NCBI GenBank assembly: GCA_041658185.1
Contig: JBBAAR010000013.1
Coordinates: forward strand, 1 to 64,000
Reading direction: 5' to 3'
Source: UBA8919 sp041658185
GTDB taxonomy: Bacteria > Elusimicrobiota > UBA8919
Length of the DNA stretch: 64,000 nt
The position numbers and the translations under genes were made by a program. The notes beneath the pieces were generated by a model. The model was not told the origin of the DNA. It searched no databases and worked only from the letters and a program-made list of their open reading frames with translations. The stretch's first letter is position 1, and every line of letters starts with the position of its first letter. Of the stretch, positions 35,393 to 43,819 are shown in pieces.

Positions 35393-35421
35393 ATTATACT
35401 AAATTATGATTATATTGTCAA
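35393..35421 (-). promoter_or_regulatory. Consensus sigma70 promoter of the thi4 operon
   Basis: TTGACA (35421-35416), a 17-bp spacer and TATAAT (35398-35393), about 40 nt before the riboswitch. Confidence 0.85.
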
Positions 35422-35440
35422 CAAAAAAACTGCCATCTGG

Positions 35441-35680
35441 TTATTCTAAAATATCACCTTCAATCAACTTAACTTTTACGCCGAATTTTTTTAGATATTT
35501 TTCTGCCTTATTTAAGTTATCGGATTTTCCGCTTAACTGTAAAATAACCTCACCGATTTTTTCCGTAATGTTTGCTCTGCGAATGTTCGGAACAACATTA
35601 TATTTTTTAGCCATTGTGTATATTAACGGCTTCTTAATTTGGTTTTGCGGAAATATAAGATGCAAAAATTTTTTAGGCAT
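35441..35680 (-). CDS. NIL-domain protein
   Basis: A 79-residue protein consisting of an NIL domain (LHLIFPQNQIKKPLIYTMAK, GEVILQLSG, AEKYLKKFGVKVK). NIL domains occur with methionine ABC transporters and ferredoxins of sulfur metabolism. It is the last gene of the sulfur/siroheme operon and overlaps the MoeB-like gene by eight bases. It may bind a sulfur amino acid. Confidence 0.8.
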   Translation of the reverse strand: MPKKFLHLIFPQNQIKKPLIYTMAKKYNVVPNIRRANITEKIGEVILQLSGKSDNLNKAEKYLKKFGVKVKLIEGDILE

Positions 35681-36494
35681 TTTTCCTCCTTAACCTTAAT
35701 TGGCAAAATTCTTCATAATCAATAAGTTTTTTGATTGTCGGATTATTACCGCACACCGGACATTTTCTATCTCTTTTTATAGTGAGAGTTCTAAAACTCA
35801 TGCTTAATGCATTAAAAATAAGCAATTTACCGACGAGCAATTCCCCGCATTGCAAAATATATTTTAGCGTTTCCGTTGCCTGAAGGAGTCCTAATACACC
35901 GGCAACAACTCCTAAAATGCCTGCCTCCTGGCAGGATGGAACGGTTCCCGGGGGAGGTGGTGACGGAAACAAGCATCTGTAACAAGGTCCTTTGTGCGGA
36001 ATAATCGTTGTCGCCTGACCGTCAAATTTTAAAATGCCCGCATGTATAAGAGGTTTTTTTGACAAAACACAGGCATCGTTGACAAGATACCTCGTCGGAA
36101 AATTGTCGCTTCCGTCAACTATCACATCATAATCTTTGATAATATTTAAGATGTTTTTTGAAGTAAGCCGCAAACTATGGGTTACAATTTCAATATCCGG
36201 ATTGAGTTGTAAAAGTTTTTCCTTCGCCGATTCAACTTTTGAAATACCGACATTTTTCGTTGAATGAATTATCTGTCTTTGAAGATTGTTCAGTTCAACC
36301 TTGTCGCTGTCAACAAGACCGATTTTCCCGACACCGGCGGCGGCGAGATAATAGGCACAAGGCGAACCTAAACCTCCGAGGCCTATTATTAGTACTTTAG
36401 ATTTCAACAGTTTTTCCTGACCCTTTCCTCCGATTTCCGAAAGAATTATCTGACGGGAATACCTTTCAATTTGTTCATCACTCAATTTAAACAT
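35673..36494 (-). CDS. moeB: ThiF/MoeB-type sulfur-carrier adenylyltransferase
   Basis: An E1-like enzyme with the ATP site GLGGLGSPCAYYLAAAGVG (about residues 38-56), DGSDNFPTRYL, an IHAGILKFDGQ crossover loop and zinc-binding Cys pairs (CYRCLFP, CPVCG). It adenylates the C-terminal Gly of MoaD/ThiS proteins so that sulfur can be attached. It has no rhodanese domain; the TusA in the operon could supply the sulfur. The MoaD-like gene is two bases upstream. Confidence 0.9.
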   Translation of the reverse strand: MFKLSDEQIERYSRQIILSEIGGKGQEKLLKSKVLIIGLGGLGSPCAYYLAAAGVGKIGLVDSDKVELNNLQRQIIHSTKNVGISKVESAKEKLLQLNPDIEIVTHSLRLTSKNILNIIKDYDVIVDGSDNFPTRYLVNDACVLSKKPLIHAGILKFDGQATTIIPHKGPCYRCLFPSPPPPGTVPSCQEAGILGVVAGVLGLLQATETLKYILQCGELLVGKLLIFNALSMSFRTLTIKRDRKCPVCGNNPTIKKLIDYEEFCQLRLRRKNA

Positions 36495-36496
36495 AG

Positions 36497-36772
36497 TTAT
36501 CCTCCGGCAATTGCAGGAATTATAGAAACCTCATCGCCATTTTTGAGTTTCGTTTTCTGTCCCTTTAAAAATCTTATATCTTTTTCGTTAACAAAAATGT
36601 TAATGAATCGTCGGATATTGCCTTTTTCATCACAAAGTCGCTCCTTGATTCCGGGATATTTTTTTTCCAGTTCATCAATTAACTGAATTACCGTTTTTCC
36701 CGAACTCTCTACTTCTGATTTACCATCGGTCAGTTTCTGCAGCGGAGTTGGAATTCTTACTTTTATAGACAT
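36497..36772 (-). CDS. MoaD/CysO-like sulfur-carrier protein
   Basis: A 91-residue ubiquitin-fold protein ending in AIAGG, the di-glycine end that becomes a thiocarboxylate. Length, SIIPAIAGG and genomic company (MoeB-like enzyme, JAMM peptidase, PLP enzymes) match CysO or HcyS, which donate sulfur for cysteine or homocysteine synthesis. MoaD of molybdopterin synthesis is less likely since no moa genes are present. Confidence 0.85.
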   Translation of the reverse strand: MSIKVRIPTPLQKLTDGKSEVESSGKTVIQLIDELEKKYPGIKERLCDEKGNIRRFINIFVNEKDIRFLKGQKTKLKNGDEVSIIPAIAGG

Positions 36773-36775
36773 AAT

Positions 36776-38008
36776 TCATGCCCCCTTTTTTAAAAATTTT
36801 TCAAATTCTGCCATATTGGGTTTTATTTTTATCGGTCGGCCTATTTTATTTTCAACCGCTTCCTGTGTTTTTAAACCATTACCTGTAATTGAAATTATAA
36901 TCTCTTCATCTTTTGGAATTTTTTTACTCTCAATAAGTTTTTTACAGACAGCGACCGTTACACCTCCCGCGGTTTCAGTAAAAATTCCCTCCGTTTCAGC
37001 CAGCAATTTTATTCCTTCAACAATTTCTTCGTCAGTTGCAACCTCACCAAATCCACGGGTTTTTTTGACAATATCAATCGCATAAATACCGTCGGCAGGA
37101 TTTCCAATTGCAAGTGATTTTGCAATTGTGTTTGGTTTGACAGGTTTGATAATCTCACTTTTTTCTTTTAAGGCAGAAACGATTGGTGAACATCCTGACG
37201 CCTGTGCAATATGAAATTTCGTATTTAGTTTTTTGATAAATCCAAGTTGTTCAAATTCCTTAAATGCTTTGTAAATTTTTGTAAGCAGTGAGCCGGAAGC
37301 AGCAGGAATTATTATATGTTGAGGAACACGCCAATTAAGTTGTTCCACAATTTCAAAACCATAAGTTTTTGAACCTTCGGCATAGTACGGTCTTAAATTG
37401 ACATTTACAAAAGCCCATTTATATTTTGATGCAATTTCACCGCAGAGACGGTTAACATCATCGTAATTCCCGTCCACTGCAATAAGATTTACCCCGTAAA
37501 TTAAAGATGAAATAATTTTTGATTTTTCAAGGTTGGCGGGAATAAACACATAACAGTTAAACCCCGCCGACCGTGAATGTGAGGCGACAGCATTGGCAAG
37601 ATTTCCTGTTGATGCGCAGGCAACCATCTTAAAACCAAACTCTTTCGCTTTTGAAAGCGCAACAGCAACAACCCTGTCTTTGAATGAAAGTGTCGGATGA
37701 TTTACCGAATCATCTTTGATAAATATTTTTCTGACACCAAAAACCTTTTCTAAATTTTTTGCTTCAAACAACGGCGTAAAACCACTGTGTAATCCAACTG
37801 TCGGTTCGCCGTCAATCGGTAACAGTTCTTTGTATCGCCAGAGATTTTTTTCGCGTGAAAAAATTTTTTCTTTTGTCAGTACTTTTTTTATTTTTCCATA
37901 ATCATAGACAACTTCCAAAGGACCAAAACACCACTCACAGACATATATAGGCTTTTTGGGATATGTTCTTCCGCATTCACGACATTTTAATGATTTTACA
38001 TATGACAT
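36776..38008 (-). CDS. thrC: Threonine-synthase-family PLP enzyme
   Basis: A 410-residue PLP enzyme with an N-terminal zinc ribbon (CRECGRTYP, CEWCFGP). The PLP lysine is in LSFKDRVVAVAL and the phosphate loop is ACASTGNLANAVA. It normally makes threonine from O-phosphohomoserine. Placed four bases before a MoaD-like carrier gene and inside a sulfur operon, it might instead use the carrier thiocarboxylate to form homocysteine; this is inference. Confidence 0.85.
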   Translation of the reverse strand: MSYVKSLKCRECGRTYPKKPIYVCEWCFGPLEVVYDYGKIKKVLTKEKIFSREKNLWRYKELLPIDGEPTVGLHSGFTPLFEAKNLEKVFGVRKIFIKDDSVNHPTLSFKDRVVAVALSKAKEFGFKMVACASTGNLANAVASHSRSAGFNCYVFIPANLEKSKIISSLIYGVNLIAVDGNYDDVNRLCGEIASKYKWAFVNVNLRPYYAEGSKTYGFEIVEQLNWRVPQHIIIPAASGSLLTKIYKAFKEFEQLGFIKKLNTKFHIAQASGCSPIVSALKEKSEIIKPVKPNTIAKSLAIGNPADGIYAIDIVKKTRGFGEVATDEEIVEGIKLLAETEGIFTETAGGVTVAVCKKLIESKKIPKDEEIIISITGNGLKTQEAVENKIGRPIKIKPNMAEFEKFLKKGA

Positions 38009-38017
38009 TTTTGCACC

Positions 38018-38254
38018 TCATTTTTTAATTAAAATCCTAAATGTTCCGCCTAAATTTTCAACTTTACTAATCCTATGCCCTTCTTCTTTGATACTCCGGG
38101 GAACATTTCTTATCGGTTCGCCATCGTCAAGAATTACTTCCAGAATCTGTCCTTTTCTAATTTCTTCAAGTGCAAGTTTTGTCTTAACAAAATTTGTTGG
38201 GCATATAACACCCGTCAAATCCAGTTTTCTTGCAATTTTGATTTTTTTATCCAT
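38018..38254 (-). CDS. tusA: TusA-family sulfurtransferase
   Basis: A 78-residue protein with the TusA signature LDLTGVICPTNFVKTKLALE, whose Cys carries persulfide sulfur, and the GEPIRNVPRSIKEEGH region. ATG 38254 (MDKKIKI) is chosen over an upstream extension because it follows AGGGG and gives the normal family length. It may pass sulfur to the carrier proteins in this operon. Confidence 0.88.
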   Translation of the reverse strand: MDKKIKIARKLDLTGVICPTNFVKTKLALEEIRKGQILEVILDDGEPIRNVPRSIKEEGHRISKVENLGGTFRILIKK

Positions 38255-38258
38255 AATT

Positions 38259-39380
38259 TTATCCCCTAAAATACTGTTCAACACTGAAATATCTTTCACC
38301 GGTGTCCGGTAAAATTGTAACAACTCTCTTACCATTACCCAAAATTTTTGCAACTTTTAATGAAGCCCAGACGGACGCACCTGACGAAATTCCGACAAAA
38401 AGCCCTTCCTCTTTTGATAGAAGTTTTGCGGTAGTAAAGGCATCTTCATCGCTTACTTTAATTATCTCATCAATAATATCTTTGTTAACTGTTTCCGGAA
38501 TAAAACCGGCGCCGATCCCCTGAATTTTATGAGGACCGGGTTTTTCTCCCGACAGCACTGCTGAAGTTTCAGGTTCAACCGCAATTATTTTTATATTCGG
38601 ATTTTTCTTTTTAAGAACTTCGCCCACACCCGTGATTGTTCCGCCGGTGCCGACACCGGCAACAAAAGCATCAAGTTGACCGTCGGTAGCAGATAAAATC
38701 TCCTGTGCAGTTGTAAGCCGGTGTATTTCGGGATTTGCCGGATTATTAAACTGCTGGGGAATATAACTATTCGGAATTTTTTTGTGGAGTTTCTCCGCCT
38801 TCTTTATTGCACCTGTCATACCTTCAGCAGCAGGAGTTAAAATAACCTCGGCACCAAACGATTTTAATATGAAAATTCTCTCCAGAGACATTGATTCCGG
38901 CATTGTGAGAATACATTTATATTTTTTGACGGCAGAAATCATTGCAAGTCCTATACCTGTATTGCCGCTGGTCGGTTCTATTATTGTACCGCCCGGTTTC
39001 AAAAGACCTTCTCTTTCTGCATCTTCAACCATAGAAATACAAATTCTGTCTTTTACAGAACCGCCGGGATTAAAAAATTCTACTTTTACAAGAATTTCCG
39101 CCGAATCTTTCGGGACAATATAATTCAACTTCACAAGCGGCGTGTTGCCTATCAGTTCAAGAATGTTTTTGTAAATCCTGCTTCCGCCGCCCATATAATA
39201 AATAAATTCCAAAACATCACCATCCTTCAAAATAGTATTTACATATTTTTCTCTCGGAAGAATTTTATTATTCAACTCAATTGTTACAACCTCTTTTCTA
39301 ATTTTTTTAGTTTCAAGTAATTTTTCAACCGTTAAACTATTCTCAAATTTTCCCTTTTTACCGTTAATTGTGATTTTCAT
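38259..39380 (-). CDS. ThiS-domain/cysteine synthase fusion protein
   Basis: Residues 1-67 form a ThiS-like ubiquitin fold (MKITINGKKGKF, then FIYYMGGG). It is joined directly to a full cysteine synthase (about 70-373, LELIGNTPLVKL, PGGSVKDR with the PLP lysine, TSGNTGIGLA, GTGGTITGVGEVL). ThiS proteins normally end in free Gly-Gly; here Gly-Gly-Gly is internal and followed by SRIYKNIL. No start codon with a ribosome-binding site is seen at the junction. The JAMM peptidase in the operon could cut after the glycines. It overlaps the sulfite reductase gene by four bases. Confidence 0.92.
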   Translation of the reverse strand: MKITINGKKGKFENSLTVEKLLETKKIRKEVVTIELNNKILPREKYVNTILKDGDVLEFIYYMGGGSRIYKNILELIGNTPLVKLNYIVPKDSAEILVKVEFFNPGGSVKDRICISMVEDAEREGLLKPGGTIIEPTSGNTGIGLAMISAVKKYKCILTMPESMSLERIFILKSFGAEVILTPAAEGMTGAIKKAEKLHKKIPNSYIPQQFNNPANPEIHRLTTAQEILSATDGQLDAFVAGVGTGGTITGVGEVLKKKNPNIKIIAVEPETSAVLSGEKPGPHKIQGIGAGFIPETVNKDIIDEIIKVSDEDAFTTAKLLSKEEGLFVGISSGASVWASLKVAKILGNGKRVVTILPDTGERYFSVEQYFRG

Positions 39381-40294
39381 AAAAACTCCTTTGTCTCATT
39401 TTTGTATTTTTTTAATCCTACACGGTCAAATGTATTTCCAATTCGTTCGCGAGTTTTGCCGTTTTTTATATACCACTCAATTGTGCGTTTAATTATCGGA
39501 ATTATGTTTTTTACAGGGAAAATATCTGTTATTAAATCAGCCATCCTCGGATGTCTTCCCCATCTCCCGCCAACATATAAACGGTATCCGATACGACTTT
39601 CATGCCACGCCGATGTCGGACAAATTTTTATACAATCACCGCAGAATATGCATTTTGAAAAATCATAAATCGGCTTGCCTGTTTTGTCTTCTGGAACTAT
39701 TGCACCTTCAAGACATGCTTTGGCACAAAGTCCGCAACCAATACATTTTTTCCCATCCCACTTTGGCTCCACTTCACCAACAAAACCAATATCAGCACCT
39801 TTTGCTCTTGTGCAATCGGAAGGACAACCGGCGAATGATATTTTGAATTTTCCATGCACTGTCGGAATACCGAAAAATTTTTTATCTACTGTTTGAGCCA
39901 GTTTTTGTGCGTCTATAATTCCGCGAGCATTATACTCACATCCGCCGCAACCGGTTGCAACTCTTACCCTTGGACCGCAGGAAGCCGTACCTTGACCGAT
40001 TTTTTTTAACTCGTTTTTCAGTTTATTAAAACTGTGTATATCAACGGAAATAATTTCAAATGATTGACGGGTAGTCAAATGAACAAAATCCGCTTTACCG
40101 TATTTTTGGGCAATTTTTATAATTTTTTTAAGACGATTTACCGACATACGACCGCCAGGAATGCGAAGACGCACCGTGAATAAGTCCTTTTTATTTTGTT
40201 TGATGAACCCGCCAGCCTTTAATTCGGCAAAATTGACATTTAATTTTTTTTGCTCTTTTTTTGTCTTTATATTAAACTTGTTAAAAAATTTCAC
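39377..40294 (-). CDS. Small ferredoxin-containing siroheme sulfite reductase
   Basis: At 305 residues this is a short, single-half sulfite/nitrite reductase (FTVRLRIPGGRMSVNRL, HLTTRQSFEI). Fe-S/siroheme cysteines are seen as TGCGGCEYNARG and GCPSDCTRA, and a 2x[4Fe-4S] ferredoxin is inserted (CIGCGLCAKAC, CIFCGDCIKIC). The first Cys pair is CxxC rather than the usual Cx5C. The start is GTG at 40294. It probably reduces sulfite to sulfide for assimilation, and the siroheme genes lie immediately upstream. Confidence 0.88.
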   Translation of the reverse strand: MKFFNKFNIKTKKEQKKLNVNFAELKAGGFIKQNKKDLFTVRLRIPGGRMSVNRLKKIIKIAQKYGKADFVHLTTRQSFEIISVDIHSFNKLKNELKKIGQGTASCGPRVRVATGCGGCEYNARGIIDAQKLAQTVDKKFFGIPTVHGKFKISFAGCPSDCTRAKGADIGFVGEVEPKWDGKKCIGCGLCAKACLEGAIVPEDKTGKPIYDFSKCIFCGDCIKICPTSAWHESRIGYRLYVGGRWGRHPRMADLITDIFPVKNIIPIIKRTIEWYIKNGKTRERIGNTFDRVGLKKYKNETKEFL

Positions 40295-41535
40295 TATAAC
40301 CTCCCGAATGTATGAGAAACCTCGCTTACTGTTTTTTCTATATCCTTATCGGTATGGGCAAAGGAAATAAAATCGGATTCAAAAGGCGAAGGTGAAAAAA
40401 GAATGCCTTTACTAAAAAGAAAATTGTAAAACTTTTTGAATTTTTTTATATCTTGTTTTTTTGCCGATGAATAGTCAATAACTTTTTGCCCCGAAAAAAA
40501 CACTGAAAACATGGAACCGAAAGTATTTATTTGAATATCAATATTTCTTTTTTGTGCTTGCTTTTTTATTGACTTACACATAAATGTAATTTTATCGTCC
40601 AGCAATTTGTAGTTTGCAGTTTGTAATTTTTTTAATATTTCTATTCCCGCAACAATAGTTACGGGATTCGCAGAAAATGTCCCTGCCTGATAGACATTAC
40701 CGGAAGGTGCAATTTTTTTCATAATTTCTTTTTTACCGCCGAATGCACCTATTGGAAATCCTCCGCCGATGATTTTTCCCAGACATGTCAAATCCGGTTT
40801 GAGTCCGTATAACTTTTGGGCACCGCAATATCCCGGACGGAAACCGCTAATCACTTCATCAAAAATGAGAAGGATATTGTATCTGTTACACAAATCTTTA
40901 ATGCCTTTTAAAAAATTTGCTGCCGGCAGAACAACACCCATATTGCCTGCAATCGGTTCAATAATTATACAGGCGATTTCATTGTAATGTTTTTTTATTG
41001 CCGACGAGACGGAACTTAAATCATTATAGGAAACTTCAAAGTAATTTTTCCTGTCAAAAAACAGTTCCGATGCGCCATGATAACATCCGGTGAATTTTAA
41101 AATTTTACTTTTGCCCGTGTATCCGAAAGCCAGACGAACAGCAGAAGTTGTGGCTTCGGTTCCCGAGTTAACAAAACGCATCATTTCTACTGACGGAAAA
41201 GCATCGGAAATCATTTCAGCGAGCTCAGTTTCAAAAATATTTGTAAAACCATAGCTAGTACCAAGTGCAAGTTGCTTTCTTACCGCTTTTAATATTTCAT
41301 TATCTGAATGCCCCGATATCAAAGCGCCCCAAGACATGCAGTAATCAATATATGTTTCTCCGTCGCTTGTATGAATTTTTGAACCTTTTGCTGATTTAAC
41401 AAAAATAGGCTTCGTTCCGACCGCCCTAAAACTTCTAACGGGTGAATTTACGCCGCCGGGAAAATATTTTTGAGCCGCTTCAAACAATTTCCCCGCTTTG
41501 CGGGATTTCATATCACTCAACATTTTTTTAACCAT
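40294..41535 (-). CDS. hemL: Glutamate-1-semialdehyde 2,1-aminomutase
   Basis: This converts glutamate-1-semialdehyde to 5-aminolevulinate with PLP. The 413-residue length is normal. Markers are YFPGGVNSPVR, MRFVNSGTEATTSAVRLA, LLIFDEVISGFR and the PLP lysine in CLGKIIGGGFPIGA. It overlaps hemB by 19 bases and the sulfite reductase start by one base. Confidence 0.95.
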   Translation of the reverse strand: MVKKMLSDMKSRKAGKLFEAAQKYFPGGVNSPVRSFRAVGTKPIFVKSAKGSKIHTSDGETYIDYCMSWGALISGHSDNEILKAVRKQLALGTSYGFTNIFETELAEMISDAFPSVEMMRFVNSGTEATTSAVRLAFGYTGKSKILKFTGCYHGASELFFDRKNYFEVSYNDLSSVSSAIKKHYNEIACIIIEPIAGNMGVVLPAANFLKGIKDLCNRYNILLIFDEVISGFRPGYCGAQKLYGLKPDLTCLGKIIGGGFPIGAFGGKKEIMKKIAPSGNVYQAGTFSANPVTIVAGIEILKKLQTANYKLLDDKITFMCKSIKKQAQKRNIDIQINTFGSMFSVFFSGQKVIDYSSAKKQDIKKFKKFYNFLFSKGILFSPSPFESDFISFAHTDKDIEKTVSEVSHTFGRL

Positions 41536-42470
41536 TTCGCGGCATCCTTTGCATGATAAGTAATTATTAGAGTTGCACCGGCCCTTTTTATTGCCGTAAG
41601 AATTTCCAAAACCGATTCTTTCTCGGAAATTATACCCTTTGATGCCGAAAACTTAATCATAGAATACTCTCCGCTGACATTGTATGCAGCAATCGGAACA
41701 CCGAATTTCTGTTTTGCTTCTTTAATAATATCAAGATAACAGAGAGCGGGTTTTACCATAACGATATCTGCACCATCATCAATATCCTGTTTTATCTTTC
41801 TTAACGCATTGCTTGTATTTTCATAATCTAATTGATACGATTTTCTATCTCCAAATTTTGGATTGCTATCAAGTGCTTCTCTGAAAGGCCCATAAAAATT
41901 TGAAGCAAATTTTGCTGAATAAGCAAAAATACCGACATTATCAAAACCATTTTTATTCAGCATATTTCTTATTGATTTTACTTGACCATCCATCATAGCC
42001 GACGGAGCAACAAAATCACAACCCGCTTCTGCGTGTGATAGTGCAATTTTTGACAGATATTTTAATGTTGAGCGAATATCTAATGTTTTATTTCTAAAAA
42101 TTCCGCAATGACCGTCTGACTTATAACCGCAAAGACATACATCGGTTATTATAACAACCTCAGAATATTTTTGTTTTATTTTCTTTACCGCATTTTGAAC
42201 AACACCGTTTTTATCCCAGGCATGTGAACCAATACCATCTTTTTTATCCGTTACACCAAAAAGCAAAACTGCCGGGATACCGAGTTTTTTTATTTCTTCA
42301 ACTTCCAGAAGCATTTTGTCAATTGAAAAATGAAAAACACCGGGAAAATTTTTTATCGGCTCTTTTATGTTTTTCCCCTCTACAACGAAAAACGGCATAA
42401 TCAAATTATCAACGGTTAAGTGTGTTTCTCTAATCATTCTTCTTATTGTTTCATTTTTTCTTAAACGCAT
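41517..42470 (-). CDS. hemB: Porphobilinogen synthase (5-aminolevulinate dehydratase)
   Basis: This 317-residue TIM-barrel enzyme condenses two 5-aminolevulinates. Visible are DVCLCGYKSDGHCGI (metal-binding Cys region), FVAPSAMMDGQVKSIR with the barrel residues, YSAKFASNFYGPFREA with one active-site Lys, and ADIVMVKPALCYLDII with the other. It overlaps cobA by 20 bases and hemL by 19. Confidence 0.95.
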   Translation of the reverse strand: MRLRKNETIRRMIRETHLTVDNLIMPFFVVEGKNIKEPIKNFPGVFHFSIDKMLLEVEEIKKLGIPAVLLFGVTDKKDGIGSHAWDKNGVVQNAVKKIKQKYSEVVIITDVCLCGYKSDGHCGIFRNKTLDIRSTLKYLSKIALSHAEAGCDFVAPSAMMDGQVKSIRNMLNKNGFDNVGIFAYSAKFASNFYGPFREALDSNPKFGDRKSYQLDYENTSNALRKIKQDIDDGADIVMVKPALCYLDIIKEAKQKFGVPIAAYNVSGEYSMIKFSASKGIISEKESVLEILTAIKRAGATLIITYHAKDAAKWLKKC

Positions 42471-43206
42471 ATTTTAAGACATCCCCCACAATAAATACCA
42501 CCGGCGGTTTTATTCCAGCGACTATTTTTCTTACATCTTTTAATCTACCTATCCGTTTTTTTTCGTTATGGAAACCTGCTTTCTCTACTATTGCACAAAA
42601 CATATTTTTATTCCAACCAACCTTAATCAGTTTTTTTGTAATTTTTTTAAGATTTTCTGTTGCCATATAAAAAACAAGCGTTCCCTGTTTCGGCAGTAAT
42701 GCGTAATCCACTGATGATTTTTTACCAGCCGGATTCTCGTGCCCTGTGATAAATGAAACAACCGGTGCGATTTTTGTTTTTGTTAAACCGATATTCAAAG
42801 ATGCTGCTGCGGATGAAGCCGCTGTTATCCCGGGAATAATTTCAAAGTCAATTTTATTTTTTACAAGTATTTCTACTTCTTCATTCAGTCGCCCAAATAT
42901 AACAGAATCACCATTTTTAAGACGGACAACAGTTTTGTATTTTTTTGCCTTTTCAACAATCAAAATATTCAATTTATCCTGTTCTGTTGTGGAACTATCC
43001 GAAAAACTATTTCTGGTATCGTCGGCATTTATAAGTTCAGCAGTTTTCGATGCATATCTTAATAGTTTTTTGTTAACTAAATAGTCGTAAATAACGCAAT
43101 CGGCTTTTTTCAGAATTTTTAGACCCTTCAGCGTTATAAGTTCACAATCGCCGCAACCGGCGCCAACGATATACACTTTGTTTTCTAAATAATTTTTCCG
43201 TTTCAT
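42451..43206 (-). CDS. cobA: Uroporphyrinogen-III C-methyltransferase
   Basis: A SUMT that makes precorrin-2. It shows VYIVGAGCGDCELITLKGL (SAM-binding loop), VRLKNGDSVIFGR, EIIPGITAASSAAA and LVFYMATENL. The fused HemD domain seen in many anaerobes is absent. I prefer ATG 43206 (MKRKNYL) since GAGAAG precedes it with better spacing than for 43212. The 5' end overlaps hemC by about 65 bases in another frame. Confidence 0.92.
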   Translation of the reverse strand: MKRKNYLENKVYIVGAGCGDCELITLKGLKILKKADCVIYDYLVNKKLLRYASKTAELINADDTRNSFSDSSTTEQDKLNILIVEKAKKYKTVVRLKNGDSVIFGRLNEEVEILVKNKIDFEIIPGITAASSAAASLNIGLTKTKIAPVVSFITGHENPAGKKSSVDYALLPKQGTLVFYMATENLKKITKKLIKVGWNKNMFCAIVEKAGFHNEKKRIGRLKDVRKIVAGIKPPVVFIVGDVLKYAFKKK

Positions 43207-43819
43207 AATCATCTTCTCTGATAACTACCGCCAGCGAACCCTGTAAGTGATGCGGTCTTAATATTTCAAACGGTATCTTTTCTGCAATTCTACTTTCAAG
43301 TCCTAATCTTAGAAGTGCACAGGCAGCGACAATCATACCGTCCAGACAATATCTCTCAAACTTTTCAAGCCGTTCTTCTATGTTTCCGCGAATATCAATT
43401 ATTTCAAAATCGCCTCTGAATTTTTTCAACTGTTCCTTCCTTCGGATACTACTTGCCCCGATTTTCGCATTAAGCGGCAACTCGTTTAATTTCAAATTGT
43501 TTTTTGACACAAGTGCATCTAATTGGTCAAGCGGTTCTGTTATTACCGCAATTTTAAAGCCGTTAAGCAATACATCCGGCAAATCCTTGGCACTGTGAAC
43601 CGCGCAATCAATTTCATTTTTTAAGAGCGCCCTGTCAATTGCATCGGTAAAAAAATCACTGCCTTCAATCTCGGAAATCGGTATTTTTTTATCTCTGTCA
43701 CCTGAAGTATTAAAGGTTTTAATTTTAAAATTTTTCAACCCGAAAATCCGGATTATTTCGTCCACCTGTTTTAATGCCAAAGGCGACGGTCTTGTGCCGA
43801 TTCTGATTTTTCTTTCCAT
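43142..43819 (-). CDS. hemC: Hydroxymethylbilane synthase lacking domain 3
   Basis: Residues 1-210 match HemC domains 1 and 2 (IGTRPSPLALKQVD, CAVHSAKDLP, GASSIRRKEQL, IIDIRGNIEERL, LQGSLAVVIREDD). The protein stops at 225 instead of about 300, so the third domain and the Cys that carries the dipyrromethane cofactor are missing. The tail RKQSVYRWRRLRRL is read out of frame from the start of cobA. No other frame restores domain 3. It is either a non-canonical enzyme or the product of a deletion. Confidence 0.88.
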   Translation of the reverse strand: MERKIRIGTRPSPLALKQVDEIIRIFGLKNFKIKTFNTSGDRDKKIPISEIEGSDFFTDAIDRALLKNEIDCAVHSAKDLPDVLLNGFKIAVITEPLDQLDALVSKNNLKLNELPLNAKIGASSIRRKEQLKKFRGDFEIIDIRGNIEERLEKFERYCLDGMIVAACALLRLGLESRIAEKIPFEILRPHHLQGSLAVVIREDDYETEKLFRKQSVYRWRRLRRL

